From positions 1 through 19,174 of the forward strand of contig JBKPDT010000123.1 in NCBI GenBank assembly GCA_046728035.1: a stretch of 19,174 nucleotides of DNA. Direction: 5' to 3'. The notes under the pieces were generated by a model that saw only the letters and a list, made by a program, of their open reading frames with translations, made no database searches and was not told where the DNA came from. This stretch comes from DASRWT01 sp046728035 (GTDB taxonomy: Bacteria; Methylomirabilota; Methylomirabilia; Rokubacteriales; CSP1-6). A program made the position numbers and the translations under genes. Every line of letters begins with the position of its first letter. Positions within the stretch are counted from its first letter, which is position 1. Shown here piece after piece: positions 6,319 through 13,462 of the stretch.

Positions 6319-7231
6319 ACGTGAGGTCGATGAGCAGGTTGAGCCCGACCACCATGGCCGCCACGATGAGATTCACCGACTGCACGACCGGATAGTCCAG
6401 CCGGGTGAGCGCCTCGAAGAAGAAGAGGCCCACGCCGGGGAGGCGGAAGATCGACTCCACGATGACCGACCCGCCGATGTAGAGCGGGGTCTGCAGTCCG
6501 ATGAGGGTGATGACGGGGATCATCGCGTTCTTGAGGGCGTGGCGGAGGACCACTGTCCGCTCGGCGAGGCCCTTGGACCAGGCGGTCCGGATGTAGTCCT
6601 GCCGGAGCACGTCGAGGAGCGCCGACCGCATGATGCGCATGATGGGTCCCGCGCGTGTGACCCCGAAGACGAGCGCGGGCACAAGCATGATCTGCAGGTT
6701 GGCGACGGGATCCACGGTGAGCGGGACGTAGGTCCACACCGGCGTCCACCGGAACCAGATGGAGGGGAGCACCACCACCAGCACCGCCAGGCCGAAGTAG
6801 GGCACGGAGAGCGCGAGGATGGCGAGCACGCGCCCCGCGTAGTCGGCGACGGTGTCCTGGCGCACCGCGGAGACGATCCCCACCACGATGCCGATGACCA
6901 CCGAGACAAGGATGGTCAGCGCGGCGAGCTCCAGGGTCACCGGGAAGCGCCGCGCGAACTCGTTCCAGATGGGCTGCCGCGTCCAGTAGGAGTGGCCGAA
7001 GTCGCCGCGGAGCAGGATGCCGCCGATCCAGTCGAGGTACTGGACGTGGATGGGCCGGTCGAGCCCGAGGTCCTTGCGGAGGGCCTCGAGGGTGGGCGCG
7101 TAGGCATGCCCCTCCACCATCCGCGTCGCCACGTCGCCGGGCATGAGGCGCATCATCGAGAAGACGATGACGCTGACGAGGATCAGCGTGGGGACGGCGA
7201 GGGCCGCCCGGCGCAGGACGTACCGCTTCAC
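6284..7231 (-). CDS. ABC importer permease, DppB/OppB type (operon 2)
   Basis: This 315-residue inner-membrane permease begins MKRYVLRRAALAVPTLILVS, the standard DppB start with the first helix. Family marks are MRLMPGD, LGLDRPIHVQYLDWIGGILL, GDFGHSYWTRQPI, the EAA loop (YIRTAWSKGLAERTVVLRHA) and an end YAFLDPRIRYH. The GTG start (7231) lies one base after the stop of the binding-protein gene, so it is translated by coupling or reinitiation. It pairs with the overlapping DppC-type gene to form the channel. Unlike operon 1, there is no intercistronic hairpin here. Confidence 0.95.
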   Translation of the reverse strand: MKRYVLRRAALAVPTLILVSVIVFSMMRLMPGDVATRMVEGHAYAPTLEALRKDLGLDRPIHVQYLDWIGGILLRGDFGHSYWTRQPIWNEFARRFPVTLELAALTILVSVVIGIVVGIVSAVRQDTVADYAGRVLAILALSVPYFGLAVLVVVLPSIWFRWTPVWTYVPLTVDPVANLQIMLVPALVFGVTRAGPIMRIMRSALLDVLRQDYIRTAWSKGLAERTVVLRHALKNAMIPVITLIGLQTPLYIGGSVIVESIFRLPGVGLFFFEALTRLDYPVVQSVNLIVAAMVVGLNLLIDLTYAFLDPRIRYH

Positions 7232-7232
7232 G

Positions 7233-8840
7233 CTACTTGTCGAGCCAGGTGAACATGAGCTTGTAGCCCATTCCGTAGCCGTCGTGGTGCTTGAAGCCCT
7301 TCACGTACGCGGGATGGGTCTGGTACTGGGGAGCATTGGGCAGGTACACGTAGTAGGCCTTGTCGGCGAGGTAGCGCTGGATGTCCTCGACGATGGCCTT
7401 GCGCCGTTTGGGGTCGAGCTCGCGCCGCTGCGCCGCGAGCATCTTGTTGAGCTCGGCGTCGGCCACGTTACTCCGGTTGTTCGGCTGCTCGGGATGGAAG
7501 GCCCCGTAGAGCCAGTCGTCCACCTCGGTGAACGGGGTGACCGGACCGATGGCCATCTTCTCGAACTTTCCGAGATAGGTCGTGGAGATGTACTTCCCGT
7601 ACTCCTCCGGCTTGAGCTCCACCTGGATGCCGATCTTGCCCAGGTTGTCGGCGGCCATCTCGTAGTAGTTGCGCCAGGGAGGCGTGTAGCCCGGCCAGTG
7701 GAACGCGGGGGTGGTGAAGCCCTTGGGGAAGCCGGCCTCGGCGAGCAGGCGCTTGGCCTCGGCGGGGTCGTAGCCGGTGAGGTACTTCGCCTTGGCCGGC
7801 TCCATGCTCGCCGCCTCGACCTTCCAGTCCTTCATCGCGCAGGGCACCGGGCCCGCGTCGATGCATCCCTCGCCGTAGAGGAGGGCCTCGTTCCACCCCT
7901 TGCGGTCGATGGACAGCGAGACGGCGCGACGCACCCGGACGTCGTTGAACGGCGGCTGGTCCGTCCGGAAGTAGATGATCCCCTGCGACACCACCATCTG
8001 GGGGATCAGCACCAGCTCGGGGTTCGTCTTCTGGAGGGACTTCCCCTCCTCCACGCTCGACCAGCCGAAGATCTGCATCAGCTCCACCCGGCCCGCGCGC
8101 AGGAGGGACACCCGGGCGGAGGCGTCGGGGGTGATCTCGAGCACCACCCCGTCGAGGTGGGGCACGCCCTTCACGAAGTAGTCGGGGTTCCGCTCCCACA
8201 CCACACGCACGCCCTTGTCGTACGACTTGAACACGAAGGGACCGGTGCCGATGACGGCGTCGGGGTGATTGAAGTCCTTGAACTTGGCCTCCGCCTCGCG
8301 CGGGAGGATGGCGGTGAAGGTCGGATTGGCCAGATGGTTGAGGAGGGGAGCAAAGGGCTCCTTGAGGGTGAGGCGCACCGTGTACTTGTCGACCACGTCG
8401 ATGGACTGCACCGGCTCGAACCGGGCGCGGAAGCCCGACTTGGCCATGAACCGCTCGAGGGAATACTTGACGTCCTCCGCCGTGACCTCGCGGCCGTTCA
8501 CCGGCGGCTTGTTGTGGAACTTCACGCCCTTGCGCAGGTAGAAGACGAGGCTGGTCGGGCTCTTGTACTCCCAGCGCTCGGCGAGGTCGGGCATGATCGT
8601 GAAGTCCGAGGCGTGCTTCTGCTCGGGCCCGTAGGCGAAGCGGACGAGCTGGCTGTAGGCCATGCTCACGTAGCTGTGGGTGAGGAAGCTCACGGAGAGA
8701 TGGGGATCGAGATTGGGCGCTTCGCGCTCGGCGATCCGCAGGACGCCGCCGCGCTTGGGCGCCTGGGCGGCGGCCGGCGGAGCGGCGGTGAGGAGGGCCA
8801 GCAGCAGGCAGAATCCGGTGACGAGGCCTCGTCGGACCAT
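7233..8840 (-). CDS. Peptide-type ABC importer substrate-binding protein (operon 2)
   Basis: This 535-residue periplasmic binding protein belongs to the DppA/OppA family. I chose ATG 8840 because GAGGAGG lies 6 bases upstream and the protein then begins with a proper signal peptide (MVRRGL, core CLLLALLTAAPPAAA, cut near AQA). The open frame runs 58 codons further upstream but without signal-like sequence. Marks include KRGGVLRIAEREAPNLDPHL, PDLAERWEY, FYLRKGVKFHNKPPVNGREV, GTGPFVFKSYDKG, NPDYFVKGVPHLDGVVLEI and RRAVSLSIDRKGWNE. The paired ends EGCIDAGPVPCAMKDW contain two Cys about 9 residues apart that could form a disulfide. First gene of operon 2; the ligand is unknown. Confidence 0.96.
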   Translation of the reverse strand: MVRRGLVTGFCLLLALLTAAPPAAAQAPKRGGVLRIAEREAPNLDPHLSVSFLTHSYVSMAYSQLVRFAYGPEQKHASDFTIMPDLAERWEYKSPTSLVFYLRKGVKFHNKPPVNGREVTAEDVKYSLERFMAKSGFRARFEPVQSIDVVDKYTVRLTLKEPFAPLLNHLANPTFTAILPREAEAKFKDFNHPDAVIGTGPFVFKSYDKGVRVVWERNPDYFVKGVPHLDGVVLEITPDASARVSLLRAGRVELMQIFGWSSVEEGKSLQKTNPELVLIPQMVVSQGIIYFRTDQPPFNDVRVRRAVSLSIDRKGWNEALLYGEGCIDAGPVPCAMKDWKVEAASMEPAKAKYLTGYDPAEAKRLLAEAGFPKGFTTPAFHWPGYTPPWRNYYEMAADNLGKIGIQVELKPEEYGKYISTTYLGKFEKMAIGPVTPFTEVDDWLYGAFHPEQPNNRSNVADAELNKMLAAQRRELDPKRRKAIVEDIQRYLADKAYYVYLPNAPQYQTHPAYVKGFKHHDGYGMGYKLMFTWLDK

Positions 8841-8921
8841 GGTGCGCCTCCTCGATACCCCATGATGGTGGGGGGGTCGCAGGGAATCGGTCTCGGGAAC
8901 GAAGCGGTAGAAAAGTGCCCC

Positions 8922-8950
8922 CATCTTCATCGAACCGGTTGCGTTGTCAA
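8922..8950 (-). promoter_or_regulatory. Possible promoter of ABC operon 2
   Basis: A perfect TTGACA (8950 to 8945) faces the operon 2 genes. A weak -10 (AAGATG, 8927 to 8922) follows at 17 bp; a 16-bp spacing gives GAAGAT. It would leave a leader of about 75 nt before ATG 8840. The poor -10 suggests an activator or a different start point. Confidence 0.35.
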
Positions 8951-8966
8951 GCACCCGATTTGGCCA

Positions 8967-8996
8967 TTGACAGGCCCCCGGCCGCCTCACTAGAAT
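8967..8996 (+). promoter_or_regulatory. Sigma70-type promoter of the TRAP operon
   Basis: TTGACA (8967-8972) is a perfect -35 and TAGAAT (8991-8996) is one base off the -10 consensus, with an 18-bp spacer. The expected start point is near 9003, leaving a leader of about 38 nt that ends in the SD GAGGAGGG before ATG 9041. Its -35 is only 16 bp from the opposed TTGACA, so regulators binding here could affect both operons. Confidence 0.7.
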
Positions 8997-9040
8997 CTCG
9001 CCACCTTTCGACATTGCGAACCCTCACAGAGGAGGGCCCC

Positions 9041-10174
9041 ATGGGTAGACTCGTGTCTGCAAGATCCGCGATCGCCCTCGCGATCCTCGTCGGCATCCTC
9101 GCCTTCGTGGCCGGCTCGTACAGCACACCCACGCCCGCCACCGCGCAGGCGCCGATCCGGTGGAAGCTGCAAACCGCCTGGCCGATAGGCGTCTTCCCCG
9201 ATGAAGCCGCGAGGCTGCTGGTGTCGACGATCGACAAGACCTCCGGCGGGCGGCTCAAGATCGAAGTTTCGGTCGCGGGCGCGGTCGTTCCGCCCTTCGA
9301 AATCCAGGACGCGGTGAGCCGTGGCGTCCTCGACGCGGGGCACACTACCCCCGGGTACATCGTCGGGAAGCTCCCCGCGTTCATTCCCCTGACCCACGGG
9401 CCCCTGTTCGGCATGGACTTCATCGACTATTACGGCTGGTACTGGGAAGGCGGCGGCCACGAGCTGCTCCAGGAGGCGTACCAGCAGAAGCTGAAGATGA
9501 ACGTGGTCAGCTTTCAGGTCCATCCGGAAGGCCCCCAGGCGATGGGGTGGTTCAAGAAGGAGATCCGGACGTTCGAGGACATTAAGGGGCAGCGGTATCG
9601 CATCTTCGGCATCGGAGCCGAGACCTACAGCAAGCTCGGCATCGCCACCGTGACGCTCGCCGGTGGCGAAATCGTTCCCGCCCTGGAGCGGGGCGCCATC
9701 GATGGCGCGGAGTGGGTCAACTGCTCCGACGACAAGATCCTGGGCATCGACAAGATCGCCAAATTCCACTACGCCCCGGGGATGCACGAGCCGGTCACGG
9801 TAGGCGAATTCATCATCAACAAGGGGAAGTGGGACGCGCTGCCCGCCGACCTGAAGGAGATCGTCAAGACCTCGGTCCAGGCGTCATACTGGAACCACTT
9901 CGTCCGGTTCCAGGAGAAGACCGCCAAGGCCTGTGTGGACATGATCGCCTCCGGCGTCAAGATCATCAAGACGAGCGACGAGTTGAACCGGCGCTTCCTG
10001 AAGGCGTACGACGAGATCGTGACCGGGCACGTGGCCAAGGACGATTTCTACAAGAAGGTGATCGACTCGCAGAAGAAGTACTCCGGCGTCGTGGTGCCCT
10101 ACCGCATGTCGTACTGGCCGAACTACAACTTCATCGGGGAACACTACTACAAGGAGAAGATCTGGCTGAAGTAG
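9041..10174 (+). CDS. TRAP substrate-binding protein, TakP-like (first copy)
   Basis: This 377-residue periplasmic receptor delivers an organic acid to the DctQM membrane pair, with uptake driven by a sodium or proton gradient. A signal sequence covers about residues 1-36. The DctP domain of the 2-oxoacid-binding (TakP) subgroup follows: SGGRLKIEVSVAGAVVPPFE, then GPQAMGWF with Q166, RYRIFG with R187, and TLAGGEIVPALERGAIDGAE leading to E224-W225. In TakP, the Arg holds the carboxylate and the Gln and Glu-Trp residues take part in metal and ligand binding. All are present, as is the GMHEP segment. GAGGAGGG precedes the ATG by 5 bases. It is the first gene of a four-gene operon. Confidence 0.95.
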   Translation: MGRLVSARSAIALAILVGILAFVAGSYSTPTPATAQAPIRWKLQTAWPIGVFPDEAARLLVSTIDKTSGGRLKIEVSVAGAVVPPFEIQDAVSRGVLDAGHTTPGYIVGKLPAFIPLTHGPLFGMDFIDYYGWYWEGGGHELLQEAYQQKLKMNVVSFQVHPEGPQAMGWFKKEIRTFEDIKGQRYRIFGIGAETYSKLGIATVTLAGGEIVPALERGAIDGAEWVNCSDDKILGIDKIAKFHYAPGMHEPVTVGEFIINKGKWDALPADLKEIVKTSVQASYWNHFVRFQEKTAKACVDMIASGVKIIKTSDELNRRFLKAYDEIVTGHVAKDDFYKKVIDSQKKYSGVVVPYRMSYWPNYNFIGEHYYKEKIWLK

Positions 10175-10190
10175 CCGACTGAGGCTGGAT

Positions 10191-10227
10191 CCCGGACGGC
10201 GGACCCCTCCGGGGCGCGCCGTCCGGG
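10191..10227 (+). repeat. Branched hairpin between TRAP binding-protein and dctQ genes
   Basis: CCCGGACGGC (10191-10200) and GCCGTCCGGG (10218-10227) form a perfect 10-bp stem. Inside it, CCCC-TCC-GGGG (10204-10214) forms a second small stem. It begins 16 bases after the binding-protein stop and has no T-run, so complete termination is unlikely. Such hairpins commonly protect the 3' end of abundant binding-protein messages and let less membrane-protein message through. The fold is seen; the role is inferred from the position. Confidence 0.65.
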
Positions 10228-10313
10228 CGTTCGACGGATCGCTCCGCCGACCCACGGACCCACTCTTCCTTGAGCTCGGCACTCAACTTCCGCGAACAGA
10301 ACGGAGGAACCGT

Positions 10314-10901
10314 GTGGCGACGGATGCGCCGGTAGCACCACCTAACCATCGCGACGCGTCACCGGCCTTCCGGACCACGGTCGAGCTGATCGACCGCTTC
10401 GCGAGCTACACGGGCCGCGCCATCGCGTGGCTCATCATCCCCATGACCATCGCCGTCACCTGGGAGGTCGTGGCCCGGCACTTCTTCCGCGCGCCCACCA
10501 TCTGGGCCTTCGACGTGGTCTACATGCTGTACGGCACGCACTTCATGCTGGGGGCCGCCTATACCCTCATGCGCATCGGGCACGTGCGGACGGACATGCT
10601 CTATTCGCGCTGGTCCATCCGCCGCCAGAACCGGATCGACGCGATCGGGTACTTCTTCTTCTTCTTCCCGGCGATGATCTTCCTGTTCTACTTCGGCTGG
10701 CAGGAGGCCTATCACTCGTTCCAGATCGGGGAGACCTCGGACGCGAGCCCCTGGCGCCCGATCGTGTGGCCGTTCAAGTTCGTCATCCCGCTCACCGCGG
10801 CGTTCCTGCTCATCCAGGGCATCGCGGAGCTCCTCAAGAGCCTCTACGCCATTCGGACGGGCCGCGAGTGGGTCCATCGTGAGCACCTGGAGATCGGATG
10901 A
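10314..10901 (+). CDS. TRAP transporter small permease subunit (DctQ family)
   Basis: This 195-residue inner-membrane protein shows four hydrophobic helices: about 37-57, 72-90 (VVYMLYGTHFMLGAAYTLM), 113-135 (a Phe-rich IGYFFFFFPAMIFLFYFG), and 155-178. The segment HVRTDMLYSRW after helix 2 is the DctQ signature (H-V-R-[VT]-D). It partners DctM in the TRAP channel. The start is GTG 10314 with GGAGGA a few bases upstream; an out-of-frame GTG at 10312 lies beside it. The 139-bp gap from the binding-protein gene holds a strong hairpin. The stop overlaps the dctM start as ATGA. Confidence 0.95.
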   Translation: MATDAPVAPPNHRDASPAFRTTVELIDRFASYTGRAIAWLIIPMTIAVTWEVVARHFFRAPTIWAFDVVYMLYGTHFMLGAAYTLMRIGHVRTDMLYSRWSIRRQNRIDAIGYFFFFFPAMIFLFYFGWQEAYHSFQIGETSDASPWRPIVWPFKFVIPLTAAFLLIQGIAELLKSLYAIRTGREWVHREHLEIG

Positions 10902-12217
10902 GCCCCGAGCTGCTTGGCGCCATCATGCTGGTGCTGATGCTCGGGGCCATCTTCATTGGCTTCCCGATCTCGTTCACGCTGCTGCTCCTTGCGTTGATCT
11001 TCGGCTGGGTCGGGCTGGGAGACCGGGCCTTCTACATCATGGTGTTCCAGACCATCGGGCTCATGAAGGAGGAGGTGCTGGCCGCCGTCCCGTTATTCAT
11101 TTTCATGGGCTATTTGATGGAGCAGGGCGGCCTCATGGAGCGCCTGTTCAGGGGCTTCCAGCTCCTGATGGGGCCGGTGCCCGGCTCGCTCTACGTCGGG
11201 GTGCTCATCACCGCCACCATCTTCGGCATCGCCGCCGGCACTGTGGGGGCGACGGTCGTGCTCATGGGCATCATGGCCGTGCCCATCATGACCAAGGCCG
11301 GCTACGACATCAAGTTGTCCGCCGGCGCCATCACCGCGGGCGGCACGCTGGGCATCCTGGTGCCTCCGAGCGTCATGCTGGTCGTGATGGGGCCGGTCAT
11401 GGGGGTCTCCGTCGCCGAGCTCTATGCCTCGTGCTTCGGGCCCGGCTTCCTCCTCGCCGGCATCTTCATCGTCTACTGCCTCGTCCGCTGCCTCATCAAT
11501 CCGAGCCTGGGGCCGCCGCTGCCGCCCGAGGAACGCACCGGGAGCGTCAAGGAGATCGCCATCGAGCTTACGCTGGGGATGCTGCCGCACGCCATCCTCA
11601 TCATCGCCACGCTGGGAACCATCATCTGGGGGTGGGCGACGCCAACCGAGGCGGCGGCCATGGGCGTCGTCGGCGCCGCCTTCCTGGCCGTGATCTACCG
11701 GCAGTTCACGTGGCCACGTCTCAAGGACGCGGTCTACAACACCCTGCTCCAGTCCAGCACCGTCATCTTCCTCGCCGTCTGCGGCAACGTGTTTGGGGCG
11801 GTGTTCTCGCGGCTGGGGACGGCCACGGTGGCCACCAACGCGCTGATCGCCTGGCAGATCCCGCCGGTGGCGATGCTGACCTTGATCATGGTGGTCATCT
11901 TCCTGCTCGGCTGGCCGTTCGAGTGGCCGGCCATCATCCTGGTGTTCGTGCCGCTACTGCAGCCGGTCATCGTGGGGATGAAGATCGACATGCTGTGGTT
12001 CGCCACCCTCATCGCGGTCAATCTCCAGACCGCCTTCCTCTCCCCGCCGGTGGCCATGTCGGCGTACTATCTCAAGGGCGTGGCGCCCCAGTGGTCGCTC
12101 GGGGACATTTACCGGGGCATGGGGCAGTTCATGGTGCTCCAGCTCGTCGGCCTCGCCCTCTGCATCATCTTCCCGGAGATCGCGCTCTGGTTCCCACGCT
12201 TCTTGTTCGGCAAGTAA
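10898..12217 (+). CDS. TRAP transporter large permease subunit (DctM family)
   Basis: This 439-residue inner-membrane transport subunit has about 12 helices. Clear DctM marks are AAVPLFIFMGYLMEQGGL near residue 65, GTVGATVVLMGIMAVPIM in helices 4-5, and the signature AGGTLGILVPPSVMLVVMG around residues 148-166. A second half repeats the pattern with WATPTEAAAMGVVGA. It carries the solute across the membrane using an ion gradient and takes substrate from the binding protein. ATG 10898 overlaps the dctQ stop (ATGA), giving equal translation of the two membrane parts. Length is normal for the family. Confidence 0.97.
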   Translation: MSPELLGAIMLVLMLGAIFIGFPISFTLLLLALIFGWVGLGDRAFYIMVFQTIGLMKEEVLAAVPLFIFMGYLMEQGGLMERLFRGFQLLMGPVPGSLYVGVLITATIFGIAAGTVGATVVLMGIMAVPIMTKAGYDIKLSAGAITAGGTLGILVPPSVMLVVMGPVMGVSVAELYASCFGPGFLLAGIFIVYCLVRCLINPSLGPPLPPEERTGSVKEIAIELTLGMLPHAILIIATLGTIIWGWATPTEAAAMGVVGAAFLAVIYRQFTWPRLKDAVYNTLLQSSTVIFLAVCGNVFGAVFSRLGTATVATNALIAWQIPPVAMLTLIMVVIFLLGWPFEWPAIILVFVPLLQPVIVGMKIDMLWFATLIAVNLQTAFLSPPVAMSAYYLKGVAPQWSLGDIYRGMGQFMVLQLVGLALCIIFPEIALWFPRFLFGK

Positions 12218-12238
12218 CCCCGTGACGGAGGAGGAGCT

Positions 12239-13366
12239 ATGAAGCCCAGGAACGTCATCATCGCCTGGTTCGCTTTCGCCCTGCCCGTGTTGATCCTCGC
12301 CGCCGTGCTCTGGCGCGGCCCCGGCGACGCCGCCGCGCAGCAGAAGATCGTCTGGAAGGTGCAGAGCGCCTGGCCGGCCACCAACCTGCTGCACATCTCC
12401 GCCGTCGAGCTGGCCAAGATGGTCGAGGACATGTCGGGCGGCCGCCTGAAGTGGGAGATGTCGGCGGCGGGCACCGTGGTCCCGGCCTTCGAGGTGCTCG
12501 ACGCCGTCAACCGCGGGATCATCGACGCCTCGCACGCCTGGCCGGGGTACTGGGCGGGCAAGAACTCGGCGGCTGGCCTCTTCGCGCCGGGTCCCGGGGG
12601 GCCGTTTGGCATGGACCGCGAGGAGTACCTCGCCTGGCTCTTCTCGGGCGGCGGGCTCGAGCTCTACAACGAGCTGCTGCAGAAGGAGCTGAAGATGAAC
12701 GTGGTGGTGCCGGTCTTCACCACCAGCCTGCCGTACTGGGAGCCGCTCGGCTGGTTCAAGCGGCCCTTCAACAACCTCGACGACCTGCGCAAGATGCGCT
12801 TTCGCACCTCCGGCCTCGGCATGGAGATGATGAAGGGCATGGGGATCTCGGTGGTCACGCTCGCCGGCGGCGAGGTCATCCCCGCGCTCGAGCGGGGCGC
12901 CATCGAGGGCGCGGAGTGGGCCATCCCCAGCCACGACATCCTGATGGGCTTCCAGAACGTCACCAAGAACTACTACATGCCCGACCTGCGCCAGCCCGCC
13001 TCCTACCAGGAGGTGATCATCAACAAGGCGAAGTGGGACGCGCTGCCCAAGGACCTCCAGGCCATCGTGAAGTGGGCGGGCATGGCGGAGATCATCCGCA
13101 TGACCGCGTACAGCGTGGACCAGGACAGCAAGGCGATCGAGGAGCTGGAGAAGAAGCACGGCGTGAAGGTTCTCAAGACGCCCGACGACGTCCTCAAGGC
13201 CCAGCTGCCCGCCATCGACAAGGTGTACGAGGCCGAGGCCCAGAAGAACCCCTATTTCGCCAAGGTCCTCAAGTCGCAGAAGGACTTCGCCTCCCGGGCG
13301 GTGCCGCACGCGCAGAAGATCCGCCCGCCCATCGAGGTCGTGGTCGCGCACTACTGGAAGAAGTAG
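12239..13366 (+). CDS. TRAP substrate-binding protein, TakP-like (second copy)
   Basis: This 375-residue periplasmic receptor has a signal sequence to about residue 34 and the same TakP-type layout as the protein at 9041-10174. Shared stretches include KMNVV, TLAGGE, PALERGAI and GAEW. R189 (RFRTSG) and E226-W227 match the first copy. However, the Gln before GWF is replaced by E168 (YWEPLGWF), and the GMHEP segment is changed to DLRQP. This second receptor may therefore bind a different acid or lack the usual metal. GGAGGAGG lies just upstream of the ATG, 21 bases after dctM, so both receptors probably serve one membrane pair. No ATP-using part is needed in this system. Confidence 0.95.
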   Translation: MKPRNVIIAWFAFALPVLILAAVLWRGPGDAAAQQKIVWKVQSAWPATNLLHISAVELAKMVEDMSGGRLKWEMSAAGTVVPAFEVLDAVNRGIIDASHAWPGYWAGKNSAAGLFAPGPGGPFGMDREEYLAWLFSGGGLELYNELLQKELKMNVVVPVFTTSLPYWEPLGWFKRPFNNLDDLRKMRFRTSGLGMEMMKGMGISVVTLAGGEVIPALERGAIEGAEWAIPSHDILMGFQNVTKNYYMPDLRQPASYQEVIINKAKWDALPKDLQAIVKWAGMAEIIRMTAYSVDQDSKAIEELEKKHGVKVLKTPDDVLKAQLPAIDKVYEAEAQKNPYFAKVLKSQKDFASRAVPHAQKIRPPIEVVVAHYWKK

Positions 13367-13376
13367 CCCCGACCCC

Positions 13377-13405
13377 TTGACGCGCGCCCGCGCGTCATCG
13401 ATAGT
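13377..13405 (+). promoter_or_regulatory. Promoter of the PAL-like gene with an internal palindrome
   Basis: TTGACG (13377-13382), a 17-bp spacer and GATAGT (13400-13405) form a good sigma70-type promoter, with a start point near 13412. A perfect inverted repeat GACGCGCG-CC-CGCGCGTC (13379-13396) covers the end of the -35 and most of the spacer. It could be a repressor operator or, for the TRAP message ending at 13366, a hairpin just after the stop. Confidence 0.5.
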
Positions 13406-13409
13406 CGGA

Positions 13410-13452
13410 CCCGCGCCGGCCGCCCGGGAGTGAGGGGCCGAGCCGGCGCGGG
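13410..13452 (+). promoter_or_regulatory. Leader hairpin overlapping the SD of the PAL-like gene
   Basis: CCCGCGCCGGC (13410-13420) and GCCGGCGCGGG (13442-13452) form a perfect 11-bp stem with a 21-base loop. The 3' arm takes up the first Gs of the GGGGAGG ribosome site (13450-13456) of the gene starting at 13463. The 5' arm begins near the predicted transcription start. The folded leader should lower translation unless opened. Confidence 0.55.
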
Positions 13453-13462
13453 GAGGCCAGCG

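Noticed and set aside
7143..8993. Plus-strand open frame of about 616 codons
   Set aside because: It is antisense to the operon 2 binding protein, and its composition is that of a shadow frame.
8841..9014. 58-codon N-terminal extension of the operon 2 binding protein
   Set aside because: It has no signal-peptide character, while ATG 8840 has GAGGAGG at ideal distance and begins a normal signal peptide.
13379..13396. Palindrome as a full rho-independent terminator of the TRAP operon
   Set aside because: It lacks a T-run on the plus strand and lies within a better-supported promoter, so a terminator call is not justified.
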